Shown here: positions 17,432 to 24,944 of the stretch, one piece after another | Layout: each line of letters starts with the position of its first letter | How positions within the stretch are numbered: the stretch's first letter is position 1 | Assembly: GCF_030285665.1 (NCBI RefSeq) | Contig: NZ_CP127295.1 | Coordinates: 7,440,001 to 7,504,000 of the forward strand | Direction: 5' to 3' | Length of the DNA stretch: 64,000 nt | From: Amycolatopsis mongoliensis | GTDB lineage: Bacteria > Actinomycetota > Actinomycetes > Mycobacteriales > Pseudonocardiaceae | Program-made: the position numbers and the translations under genes | The notes under the pieces: generated by a model | Databases searched by the model: none | What the model saw: only the letters and a program-made list of their open reading frames with translations | Told to the model about the DNA's origin: nothing

Positions 17432-17650
17432 GACCGGATTGTGGCGGGGGACACCACAACGCCAGCAGGGCCGAACGTACGATTTTCGACACCGAGACGT
17501 CCGGCATACGGACAGTAAGGTGATCCTTGCTTGGTTTTTTACGCTGAACGGCGCAAAGCAACTAGGCCGTTCGGTCCTGTCGCACGAAGTGACCTCCTCA
17601 TTACCCTCCAGTAGTCAGTGGTGCCGATCACAGTCGCCGGAGGAGGCCCC

Positions 17651-18070
17651 ATGGCGTCGCGCGTCCGAGGACCCGGCTCCGAAGACCGGCGCGAACTGCG
17701 GCTCAGGCACATCGCCGGCTGCCTCTCCTGCACCCTCAAGTGCGGGTACTGCGGCCTGCCGGTCCGGCTCACCGGGCCGGGCGACCACCCCGGCCACGGC
17801 GTGGTCGAAGAAGTCACCGGGGAACTGGTGCTGCTGCACCGGTTCTGCCGCGGCGCGCTCGGCCGCTGCCGGACGCGGGGGTGCGTGCTGCGGCGCGCCC
17901 ACCTCGGCCGCGCGACCGAGCAGTACGAAACCGGCCGCCGCCGTCCGGGGCGCTACCAGCGCCTCGGCGTCCGCCGGTCGCCCGACCTCGATCTGTACCG
18001 GAAACACTGGCGGGTCGCGAAGATGCGGTACGCGTGCAAGGCATGCCGCTACTACACCGGCTCGCACTGA
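17651..18070 (+). CDS. Cys-rich putative zinc-binding protein
   Basis: A 139-residue basic protein that I do not recognise. Nine Cys are arranged as CLSCTLKCGYC (residues 24, 27, 31, 34), then C66, C73 and C78, and a C-terminal CKAC (129, 132). Conserved-looking His residues are at 20, 46, 49 and 63. This suggests one or two structural zinc sites, possibly a zinc-ribbon. The start ATG 17651 has an excellent GGAGGAG six bases upstream; the longer ORF from 17618 is less likely. It ends 31 bp before the EtfD-like gene on the same strand and may be cotranscribed. The 219-bp upstream region is relatively AT-rich and probably holds the promoter. Confidence 0.6.
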   Translation: MASRVRGPGSEDRRELRLRHIAGCLSCTLKCGYCGLPVRLTGPGDHPGHGVVEEVTGELVLLHRFCRGALGRCRTRGCVLRRAHLGRATEQYETGRRRPGRYQRLGVRRSPDLDLYRKHWRVAKMRYACKACRYYTGSH

Positions 18071-18101
18071 GCCGTTCCTTCCAGCACGTCACGGAGGACT
18101 C

Positions 18102-20201
18102 GTGCTCGTTCGTCTCATCCTCGGCCTGCTCATGACCGTCGTCGGCCTCGCCGTCGCCGGGAAGCGGGTGGCGTTCCTGTACCGGCTGATCAAGGCCGGC
18201 CAGCCCGACACCAAGCGGTCGGACGACCTGGGCGCCCGCGTGTTCGCGCAGGTGCGGGAGGTGTTCGGCCAGCGCAAGCTCCTGAAGTGGTCGGTGCCCG
18301 GCCTGGCGCACTTCTTCACGTTCTGGGGCTTCGTGATCCTCGCTTCGGTGTACCTCGAGGCGTACGGCGCGCTCTTCGACGAGCGGTTCGCGATCCCGTG
18401 GATCGGCCACTGGGCGGTGCTCGGCTTCCTGCAGGACTTCATCGCCGTCATGGTGGCCGTCTCGCTGGGCGTGTTCACGGTGATCCGGATCCGGCAGGCG
18501 CCCGCGCGCAAGGACCGCGCGTCGCGCTTCTTCGGCTCGCACACCGGCGGCGCGTGGCTGATCCTCGCCATGATCTTCAACGTCGTCTGGACGATGTTCC
18601 TGTACCGGGGCGCGTCTTCGGCGTCCGGCAACTTCCCGTACGACTCGGGCGCGTACGTCTCGCTCGGCGTCGGCAACCTCCTGGAGCCGCTCGGGCACTC
18701 GGCGACGGAGGTGCTCGAGACGGTCGGCCTGCTGCTGCACATCGGCGTCATGCTGGTGTTCCTGTCGATCGTGCTCTACTCCAAGCACCTGCACATCTTC
18801 GTGGCGCCGATCAACGTCTCGGCGAAGCGGCTGCCGGACGCGCTCGGCCCGCTGCTGCCGATGGAGTCCGCCGGCAAGCCCATCGACTTCGAAGACCCGG
18901 GCGAGGACGACACGTTCGGCCGCGGCAAGATCGGCGACTTCACGTGGAAGGGCATGCTGGACTTCTCCACGTGCACCGAGTGCGGCCGCTGCCAGTCGCA
19001 GTGCCCGGCGTGGAACACCGGGAAGCCGTTGTCGCCCAAGCTGCTCATCATGAGCCTGCGCGACAACATGTTCGAAGAGGCGCCCTACATCCTCAGCGGC
19101 AAGGAGCACGAGGACGCACGTCCGCTGGTGGGGACGGAAGCCGACAACGGCGTCATCGACCCGGACGTCCTCTGGTCGTGCACCACCTGCGGGGCGTGCG
19201 TCGAGCAGTGCCCGGTGGACATCGAGCACGTCGACCACATCGTCGACATGCGCCGCTACCAGGTGATGATCGAATCGGCGTTCCCGACCGAGCTGGGCGG
19301 GCTGTTCAAGAACCTGGAGACCAAGGGCAACCCCTGGGGCCAGAACAACTCCGAGCGCCTGGCCTGGACGAAGGACCTCGGCTTCGACGTCCCGGTGTTC
19401 GACGGCGAGCTCGCGGAAGACGTCGAATACGTCTACTGGGTCGGCTGCGCGGGCGCGTTCGACGACCAGGCGCGCAAGACGGTCCGCGCCACGGCCGAGC
19501 TGCTGCACATCGCCGGCGTGAAGTACGTCGTGCTCGGCAAGGAGGAGTCGTGCACCGGCGACCCGGCGCGGCGCGCGGGCAACGAGTTCCTGTTCCAGAT
19601 GATGGCGCAGCAGACGGCGGAGACGCTCAACGCCGTGTTCGAGGGCCGCGAGCCGCGGCTGCGCAAGATCGTCACGACGTGCCCGCACTGCCTCAACACG
19701 CTGGGCCGCGAGTACCCGGACCTGGACGGGCACTACGAGGTCGTGCACCACACGCAGCTGCTCAACCGCTTGGTGCGTGGTGGCCGGCTGACGCCGGTGA
19801 AGACGGTCGAGGACGGCCCGAAGGTGACCTACCACGACCCGTGCTACCTCGGGCGCCACAACAAGGTCTACACGCCGCCTCGCGAGCTGGTCGGCGCGAC
19901 GGGAGCAACTCTCGAGGAGATGCCCCGCCACGCGGACCGGGCCCTGTGCTGCGGCGCTGGTGGCGCGCGGATGTGGATGGAAGAGCAGATCGGCAAGCGC
20001 ATCAACCTGGAGCGCGTGGACGAAGCGATCGCGACCGACGCGGAGACGATCGTGACGGGCTGCCCGTTCTGCCGGGTGATGCTGACGGACGGCCTGGTCC
20101 AGCGCCAGAGTGAGCAGAAGGCGGAGAACGTCGACGTCCGTGACGTGGCTCAGCTGCTGCTGGAACGGGTGAAGGCGCCGGAGGCGGCACCCAAGCCCTG
20201 A
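18102..20201 (+). CDS. Membrane Fe-S oxidoreductase, EtfD-like (ETF:menaquinone)
   Basis: A 699-residue membrane protein. Five transmembrane helices (about 2-22, 60-90, 105-130, 150-172, 205-230) resemble the nitrate-reductase gamma subunit. A ferredoxin-type domain follows, with CTECGRCQSQCP and CTTCGACVEQCP each binding a 4Fe-4S cluster. The C-terminus has two CCG domains (YHDPCYLGRHN and LCCGAGGARMWME), as in heterodisulfide reductase subunit B. Mycobacterial EtfD (Rv0338c), which passes beta-oxidation electrons from ETF to menaquinone, has the same plan, so that role is likely. GTG 18102 follows GGAGGAC and starts at the first helix. It is convergent with the CBS/HEPN-like gene, with five bases between stops. 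Confidence 0.88.
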   Translation: MLVRLILGLLMTVVGLAVAGKRVAFLYRLIKAGQPDTKRSDDLGARVFAQVREVFGQRKLLKWSVPGLAHFFTFWGFVILASVYLEAYGALFDERFAIPWIGHWAVLGFLQDFIAVMVAVSLGVFTVIRIRQAPARKDRASRFFGSHTGGAWLILAMIFNVVWTMFLYRGASSASGNFPYDSGAYVSLGVGNLLEPLGHSATEVLETVGLLLHIGVMLVFLSIVLYSKHLHIFVAPINVSAKRLPDALGPLLPMESAGKPIDFEDPGEDDTFGRGKIGDFTWKGMLDFSTCTECGRCQSQCPAWNTGKPLSPKLLIMSLRDNMFEEAPYILSGKEHEDARPLVGTEADNGVIDPDVLWSCTTCGACVEQCPVDIEHVDHIVDMRRYQVMIESAFPTELGGLFKNLETKGNPWGQNNSERLAWTKDLGFDVPVFDGELAEDVEYVYWVGCAGAFDDQARKTVRATAELLHIAGVKYVVLGKEESCTGDPARRAGNEFLFQMMAQQTAETLNAVFEGREPRLRKIVTTCPHCLNTLGREYPDLDGHYEVVHHTQLLNRLVRGGRLTPVKTVEDGPKVTYHDPCYLGRHNKVYTPPRELVGATGATLEEMPRHADRALCCGAGGARMWMEEQIGKRINLERVDEAIATDAETIVTGCPFCRVMLTDGLVQRQSEQKAENVDVRDVAQLLLERVKAPEAAPKP

Positions 20202-20206
20202 CCGGT

Positions 20207-21718
20207 TCAGCGCGAGGACTGATCGACGGCCTTGATGGTCGCGCAGAACCCTTCGATGGCGGCGAGGTCCTGCTTCGGGACCTCGTCGCCGGAGAAGTGC
20301 ATGAGGTCGTTCCTGATCCGGCGCGCCTCTTTGAGCAGGTCGAGGAACGCCCCGTGGTCGAGCGGCCACTTCAGCATGTCGAAGTGGTGCAGATCCTCGA
20401 AGAGGCGCACGTAGCCGCCGAACGTCGGATTCCCGTTCGCCCACTGGGGCGCGACCTTGTCGAGCAGGTCCTCGGGTACGCAGCGCTTGGTTTGGCGGCG
20501 AAGCCGCAGCTCCGCCTCCTCCAGCAGGGAGAACGGCCGGGCGAGCATGCCGAACTGGCGGGCGAGGTCGTTGGCGGTCACGATGCCGACGAGCGTCCGG
20601 CGGTCCCCTCCCCGGACGAACACGTAACCCCGGCTGCAGATCTCGTCGATCTGCCCGAACAGCTCGTCGTCGAAGTCGATGACGCGGACCTGGGTGGTGG
20701 CGTCCCGCAACGTCGGCTCGGGCTTCGCCAGGCGGGCCCGGCCGATGGATTCCCAGCTGACGGCGCCGGCGTAGAATCCGTCGTCATCGGTCACGGCCAG
20801 CTGCGAGTAGTCCTTGGCCAGCATCAGGGTCACCGCGGCGGCGAGCGGCTCGCCGGCGGTGATGGTCTCGATGGCCGGTTTCTCCGGCAGGATCGCGCGC
20901 ACCATCCACTTGGCGGGCAGGTCGTCCCCAGGCTCGGCCTCGGGTGAGTCGGGCTCCGAGTCGGTCGCGCCCGGCTCGACGGCGATCGGGACCAGCTCGA
21001 CGGCCGTGTCCATCCGGACCGTGGTGAACGGTGGCCTGGTCGTGACCCCGTGCTCGGCCAGCTCGGAGTGCACGGTCACCTGGGAGGTCGCGGTGCGCCG
21101 CCGGTAACCCCACAGGGACAGCAGGTTCCGGACGGTCAGCTGGACGGGCACCGCACCGCTCTCGACGGCTTCCCACAGGTCGGCCCGGGTCGCGTCGGGG
21201 TCGAGGTTCGCCGAGGCGTGCCGCCAGCCCGGGTCCGGCCGTCCGGCCGCGACTTCTCCGATCCGCCGGGCGGCTTCGTGCCGGCTCAGCCGGCAGACGG
21301 TGAGCAGCGAACCGAGACTGCCGCGCAGGTCGGCGCCGAACTCACCGGGGTCGATGTCCCGCCGAAGCCACCGGACCGGCCGGGCGTGCCGGCAGTCCGG
21401 GCTCGCGCCGGGACGGTAGTGGTACGCCCCGGTGACCTCCCCGATGGCGAACTGCCGCACGTTCTTGAGCGGCATGACGACGAGGTCGCCTTCGTTCATC
21501 TCCCGGTAGAAACGCCACAGCTGCCCCGCCCAGTTCCCGATCACGTAGGTGGACCGTTGCGGGTAGCACTCCCGCAGCCCCGCCTTCAGCGCTTCCCGGG
21601 TGTCGAACCGGCCGAGCGCGGGAACGCCGCCCCAGCCGGCGATCGCGAGACCTTCGGCGAGGGACTCCTGGTCGCGCTCGCCGTGTCTTCCCGCGCGGAC
21701 CTGCCATGCAGACTTCAT
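20207..21718 (-). CDS. PUA/EVE-like - winged helix - CBS pair - HEPN-like protein
   Basis: A 503-residue protein with no obvious named counterpart. Residues 1-120 (WQVRAGRHGERDQ, VIGNWAGQLWRFYREM, GDLVVMPLK) resemble the N-terminal domain of Mrr-type restriction proteins, a PUA/EVE-like fold thought to sense modified bases. Residues 175-245 look like a winged-helix segment. After an acidic linker (247-266) come two CBS motifs (about 275-330 and 335-392), which usually bind adenosine nucleotides. The C-terminus (395-503) is helical and contains RIRNDLMHFS, matching the HEPN RNase pattern R-x4-H (Arg469, His474). Inference: a nucleotide-regulated effector with possible RNase activity. ATG 21718 is chosen for GGGAGA just upstream and because family similarity begins there. 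It is monocistronic, or at least separated from the MHS gene by palindromes. Confidence 0.7.
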   Translation of the reverse strand: MKSAWQVRAGRHGERDQESLAEGLAIAGWGGVPALGRFDTREALKAGLRECYPQRSTYVIGNWAGQLWRFYREMNEGDLVVMPLKNVRQFAIGEVTGAYHYRPGASPDCRHARPVRWLRRDIDPGEFGADLRGSLGSLLTVCRLSRHEAARRIGEVAAGRPDPGWRHASANLDPDATRADLWEAVESGAVPVQLTVRNLLSLWGYRRRTATSQVTVHSELAEHGVTTRPPFTTVRMDTAVELVPIAVEPGATDSEPDSPEAEPGDDLPAKWMVRAILPEKPAIETITAGEPLAAAVTLMLAKDYSQLAVTDDDGFYAGAVSWESIGRARLAKPEPTLRDATTQVRVIDFDDELFGQIDEICSRGYVFVRGGDRRTLVGIVTANDLARQFGMLARPFSLLEEAELRLRRQTKRCVPEDLLDKVAPQWANGNPTFGGYVRLFEDLHHFDMLKWPLDHGAFLDLLKEARRIRNDLMHFSGDEVPKQDLAAIEGFCATIKAVDQSSR

Positions 21719-21770
21719 CGTTCTCCCGGTGCCCTGGAGCCGAACTGGCTTACGCACCCAGTCGGTCCAG

Positions 21771-21788
21771 GGGCGATGATCGTCGCCC
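21771..21788. promoter_or_regulatory. Inverted repeat GGGCGATGATCGTCGCCC upstream of CBS/HEPN-like gene
   Basis: An 18-bp inverted repeat with one mismatched pair, 53 bases upstream of ATG 21718. Its position suits an operator; no cognate regulator is adjacent. The rest of 21719-21985 shows no gene. Confidence 0.3.
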
Positions 21789-21985
21789 GAAAGCGGACTG
21801 GTTCACCCGTTCGTGGCATGTCTTCCGGTGGGAGGGCGATGGGGCAGCGGGGAACAGCGACGCTCGAAGGTGCCGGCACGCGTGGCTCCGGCGCGAGGCG
21901 CGCGGGACCTGGTGTCCGGCGCCGGCTCGCGCGCCGGCACGTTCGTCGACAGCGAGACCCTGGCGAGCGGGGGTGCGGTGGCTGG

Positions 21986-22047
21986 TCCGACGACATGAAT
22001 GAGTCATTCATGTCGTCGGATGAAGTGAATGGGTCATTCACTTCATC
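21986..22047. repeat. Type-A-like tandem palindromes, copy 2
   Basis: Two palindromes lie end to end: 21986-22020 (17-bp arms with TGAATGA at the centre, one unpaired base) and 22019-22047 (13-bp arms with GTGAATG, three-base loop). They share the GAATGA/TCATTC core with the other type-A copies but the outer arms are unrelated. They stand between two genes of the same strand and would terminate the MHS transporter gene before the CBS/HEPN-like gene. Confidence 0.7.
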
Positions 22048-22108
22048 GCGGTAGGACCGCGCGGACTCTGCCGGCGCGCGCCGGAAACGGGCGCGCCCGC
22101 GCCGGCCG

Positions 22109-23428
22109 TCAGCTGTCCACAGTGGAAGCGACCACAGTGGACGGTGACGACATCGCCGGCTTCTTGCGGCCCAGCTCCGCGGTCGGGACGCGGTGGGTCT
22201 CCCGCGCCGTCGCCGCGGCGGCCGCCGTCACCACGCACACCGCCGCGGTGAAGATCGCGACGCCCAGCCAGTCCTCCTTGGCCGAGCCGATCGCCGCCAC
22301 CACGCTCGGCGCGAACCCCGCCACCGCGAAGCCGATCTGGGTGCCGATCGCCATGCCCGAGAGCCGCACCCGGGCGGTGAACATCTCGCCGTACAGCGAC
22401 GGCCAGACCCCGTTCACCCCGGAGTACGCCACCCCGAACAGCACGATGCCGAGCACGAACAGCAGGGCGTACGAGCCGATCGAAATCGACCACAGGTAGG
22501 GGAAGATCAGGACGCCGCAGAGCAGGCACCCGGTGATGAACACCGGCTTGCGCCCGACCCGGTCGGCGAGCCCGGCGAGCAGCGGGATCGCCGCCAGCGC
22601 CACGACGTTGGCCAGCACCCCGACCCAGAGCATCGGCGTGCGGGCCAGGCCGATCGTGTTGACCGCGTAGCTGAGCGCGTACACCGTGAAGATCGTGCTC
22701 ACCGACGCGATCGTCGCCGCGACGACCACGCGCAGCACGTCCGCCCAGTGGTCCCGGAAGAGGACGGCGACCGGCAGCTTCGCGACCTCGGTGCGTTCGA
22801 ACACCGGTGTCTCGTCGAGCTTGCGGCGGATGACGAACCCGACGACCACGACCGCCGCGCTGCACCAGAACGGCACCCGCCAGCCCCACGTCAGCAGCTG
22901 GTCCTGGGGGAGCGCCGCGACCGGGAGGAAGATCGCGGTGGCCAGGATCTGGCCGGCCTGGGTGCCGCTGAGGGTGAAGCTGGTGAAGTACGCGCGCCGC
23001 CGTTCCGGGGCGTGTTCGAGCGACATCGAGTTCGCGCCCGCCTGCTCACCGGACGCGGAAAGTCCCTGCAGCAGCCGCAAGAGGACCAGCAGGATCGGCG
23101 CGAGCACGCCCACGGTCCCGTACGTCGGCAGGCAGCCGACGGCGAACGTCGCGACGCCCATCAGCAGCAGCGTGAAGACGAGGACGCGCTTGCGGCCGAA
23201 GCGGTCGCCGACGTGGCCGAGGACGAACGCCCCGACCGGCCGGGCGAGGTAGCCGACCCCGAAGGTGGCCAGGGCCAGCAGGGTGCCGGTCGCGGGGGAG
23301 GAGGCGGGGAAGAAGACCTTGTTGAACACCAGCGCGGCGGCGGTGCCGTAGATGAAGAAGTCGTAGTACTCGAGCGCGCTGCCGATCCAGGCGGCCAGCG
23401 CCGCCTTGCGGGGCATCGATCCGGTCAC
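22109..23428 (-). CDS. MHS-family MFS transporter (shikimate/quinate or related acid)
   Basis: A 439-residue twelve-helix transporter of the metabolite:H+ symporter group. Diagnostic segments are AAWIGSALEYYDFFIYGTAA in helix 1, GHVGDRFGRKRVLV between helices 2 and 3, and LQGLSASGEQAGANSMSLEH in helix 4. This group includes ShiA, ProP and KgtP. The start GTG 23428 has AGGAG nine bases upstream; the longer ORF start at 23479 has none. It is divergent from a shikimate/quinate dehydrogenase, so uptake of shikimate or quinate for catabolism is a reasonable inference. An AT-rich CTAGTTAGTTAAC lies at 23489-23501 in its promoter. Confidence 0.9.
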   Translation of the reverse strand: MTGSMPRKAALAAWIGSALEYYDFFIYGTAAALVFNKVFFPASSPATGTLLALATFGVGYLARPVGAFVLGHVGDRFGRKRVLVFTLLLMGVATFAVGCLPTYGTVGVLAPILLVLLRLLQGLSASGEQAGANSMSLEHAPERRRAYFTSFTLSGTQAGQILATAIFLPVAALPQDQLLTWGWRVPFWCSAAVVVVGFVIRRKLDETPVFERTEVAKLPVAVLFRDHWADVLRVVVAATIASVSTIFTVYALSYAVNTIGLARTPMLWVGVLANVVALAAIPLLAGLADRVGRKPVFITGCLLCGVLIFPYLWSISIGSYALLFVLGIVLFGVAYSGVNGVWPSLYGEMFTARVRLSGMAIGTQIGFAVAGFAPSVVAAIGSAKEDWLGVAIFTAAVCVVTAAAAATARETHRVPTAELGRKKPAMSSPSTVVASTVDS

Positions 23429-23576
23429 GGGATGAGCTCCTGACGTCCGTGCTTCGTTGCTCAGAGTCGGCGGAAGCAATGTACGGGCTAGTTAGTTAAC
23501 AAAGAGTGCGAGACGGGACCCGAGGTGTCAAGGGGGGACGGGAAGTCGATCACCGGCGGGCTCCGCGCTCGTGAAA

Positions 23577-23629
23577 GCCGTGAAGGACTCCTTCCCGGCC
23601 ATAAGAGCCGGTAAGGAGTCCTTCACGGC
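23577..23629. repeat. Type-D palindrome in a divergent promoter region
   Basis: A 23-bp stem with few mismatches (23577-23599 with 23607-23629, arms containing GTGAAGGACTCCTTC) surrounds a CATAAGA loop. Each arm also holds a nested mini-palindrome, AAGGACTCCTT. Unlike the other palindromes it lies between two divergent genes (starts 23428 and 23719), where a terminator for either gene is not expected. Confidence 0.75.
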
Positions 23630-23683
23630 AAACGGCGGTTCGTCCAGCCCTTCCGCCGGGGGCGAGCACCGGGCTAAAGTGAA

Positions 23684-23695
23684 CGTACTAGTTCG
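23684..23695. promoter_or_regulatory. Possible operator around ACTAGT upstream of dehydrogenase
   Basis: CGTACTAGTTCG is palindromic apart from one pair and is embedded in GAACGTACTAGTTCGTAC, 23 bases before the start codon. The divergent MHS promoter carries a similar CTAGTTAGTTAAC. Both may be read by one regulator that is not encoded here. Confidence 0.35.
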
Positions 23696-23718
23696 TACAT
23701 AAATCGGGAGGACGTGGC

Positions 23719-24567
23719 GTGACCAGCTACCTGATCGGACTCGTCGGCTCGGGCATCGGGCCGTCCGCCAGCCCGGCGCTGCACGAGCGGGAGGCCGACG
23801 AGCTCGGCCTCCGCTACGTCTATCGCCTGCTGGACCTCGACGTGCTGCGCCGCCCGGTCGCCGACGTCGTCGCCGCGGCCCGGGCGACCGGCTTCGACGG
23901 CCTCAACGTCACTCATCCGGCCAAGCAGGCCGTGCTCCCGCACCTCGACGAGCTCTCGCCGGAGGCCGCCGCGCTCGGCGCGGTCAACACCGTGGTCTTC
24001 GACGGCGGCCGCGCGATCGGGCACAACACCGACGCGACCGGCTTCGCGTGCAGCCTCACGCGCGGCCTGCCGGACGTCCGGATGGACGACGTCGTCCTGC
24101 TCGGCGCCGGCGGGGCGGGCGCGGCCGTCGCGCACGCGCTCCTGTCGCTGGGCACCGGACGGCTCACCATCCACGACGTCGACGGGGAGCGGAGCGCGAA
24201 GCTGGTGGACGCCCTGCGCCGTCGCTTCGGCGCGGGCCGCGCGCAGACCGGAGACCTCGAGGCCGTCCAGCGCGCCGACGGCCTGGTGCACGCCACGCCG
24301 ACCGGGATGGCCGCCCATCCCGGCTCGCCGGTGCCGATGGAGCTGCTGCGGCCGGAGCTGTGGGTCGCCGACATCGTCTACCGGCCGCTGGAGACCGCGC
24401 TGCTGGCCGGCGCCCGGGCCCGCGGCTGCCGCGTGCTGCACGGCGGCGGCATGGTCGTGCTGCAGGCCGCCGAGTCGTTCCGGCTGTTCACCGGCGTCGA
24501 GCCGGACCCGGCGCGGATGCTGCGTCACTTCGACACCCTCGAAGGGAAGGCCGCCCGCGCCGCGTGA
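23719..24567 (+). CDS. Shikimate/quinate 5-dehydrogenase family protein
   Basis: A 282-residue NAD(P)-dependent dehydrogenase. The substrate-binding S-x-S is in GPSASPALHE (Ser16/Ser18). The catalytic pair is Lys69 in NVTHPAK and Asp105 in GHNTDATGF. The dinucleotide-binding loop is GAGGAGAAVAHAL. Biosynthetic AroE usually has NVTIP, whereas NVTHP is common in the actinobacterial catabolic quinate/shikimate dehydrogenases (QsuD-like). With a divergent MHS transporter this favours quinate/shikimate oxidation over chorismate biosynthesis (inference). The start is GTG 23719 after GGGAGGACGTGGC. A strong terminator follows at 24638. Confidence 0.88.
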   Translation: MTSYLIGLVGSGIGPSASPALHEREADELGLRYVYRLLDLDVLRRPVADVVAAARATGFDGLNVTHPAKQAVLPHLDELSPEAAALGAVNTVVFDGGRAIGHNTDATGFACSLTRGLPDVRMDDVVLLGAGGAGAAVAHALLSLGTGRLTIHDVDGERSAKLVDALRRRFGAGRAQTGDLEAVQRADGLVHATPTGMAAHPGSPVPMELLRPELWVADIVYRPLETALLAGARARGCRVLHGGGMVVLQAAESFRLFTGVEPDPARMLRHFDTLEGKAARAA

Positions 24568-24637
24568 ACCCCGCACGGCGCGCGACGCGCCGTGCCACCA
24601 GCGAAAACCTCCGCCCGAGTGATCCGCTCGCCGGCCG

Positions 24638-24670
24638 CCGTCCCGGGAAGTCTTTTCCCGGGACGGTTTT
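24638..24670 (+). terminator. Intrinsic terminator after the dehydrogenase gene
   Basis: Arms CCGTCCCGGGAA (24638-24649) and its complement (24655-24666) form a 12-bp stem followed by TTTTCGTT. This is one of the few classical stem-plus-T-run terminators in the window. Confidence 0.85.
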
Positions 24671-24842
24671 CGTTGCGCCGTCCGGGTGGTCGCGCGCAGG
24701 ATTCCGCGCGCCCACCGGTGAAAAACGTTCCGGACACCCTCCTATTCGGACGACTTCCACCGCAGGTCGGGCCGGTGCCGGTGACCGGGCGACTACACCG
24801 CGTCAGACTCCCCGGTGCGTTTACAACGTTCCGGCAACCGCC

Positions 24843-24868
24843 TTGACAGCGCCTGTGGTACGTACCAC
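24843..24868 (+). promoter_or_regulatory. das promoter -35 box and first DasR-type box
   Basis: TTGACA (24843-24848) is a consensus -35. The palindrome GTGGTACGTACCAC (24855-24868) lies in the spacer and -10 area and matches both halves of the DasR box (AGTGGT...ACCACT). Repressor bound here would block RNA polymerase. The rest of 24671-24842 shows no gene. Confidence 0.6.
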
Positions 24869-24880
24869 TCTAACCCCAAC

Positions 24881-24896
24881 ATTGGTCTACACCATT
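24881..24896. promoter_or_regulatory. DasR-responsive element (dre) ATTGGTCTACACCATT
   Basis: The 16-bp near-palindrome follows the known dre form A-(C/G)-TGGTCTAGACCA-(C/G)-T closely and lies 49 bases upstream of the dasA-like start. DasR is a GntR regulator released by glucosamine-6-phosphate. It is not encoded in this window. Confidence 0.8.
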
Positions 24897-24944
24897 TGGG
24901 GAGTCCGGCCGCGGTCCGGCCGGGCATCGAAAGGACGGCATCGA

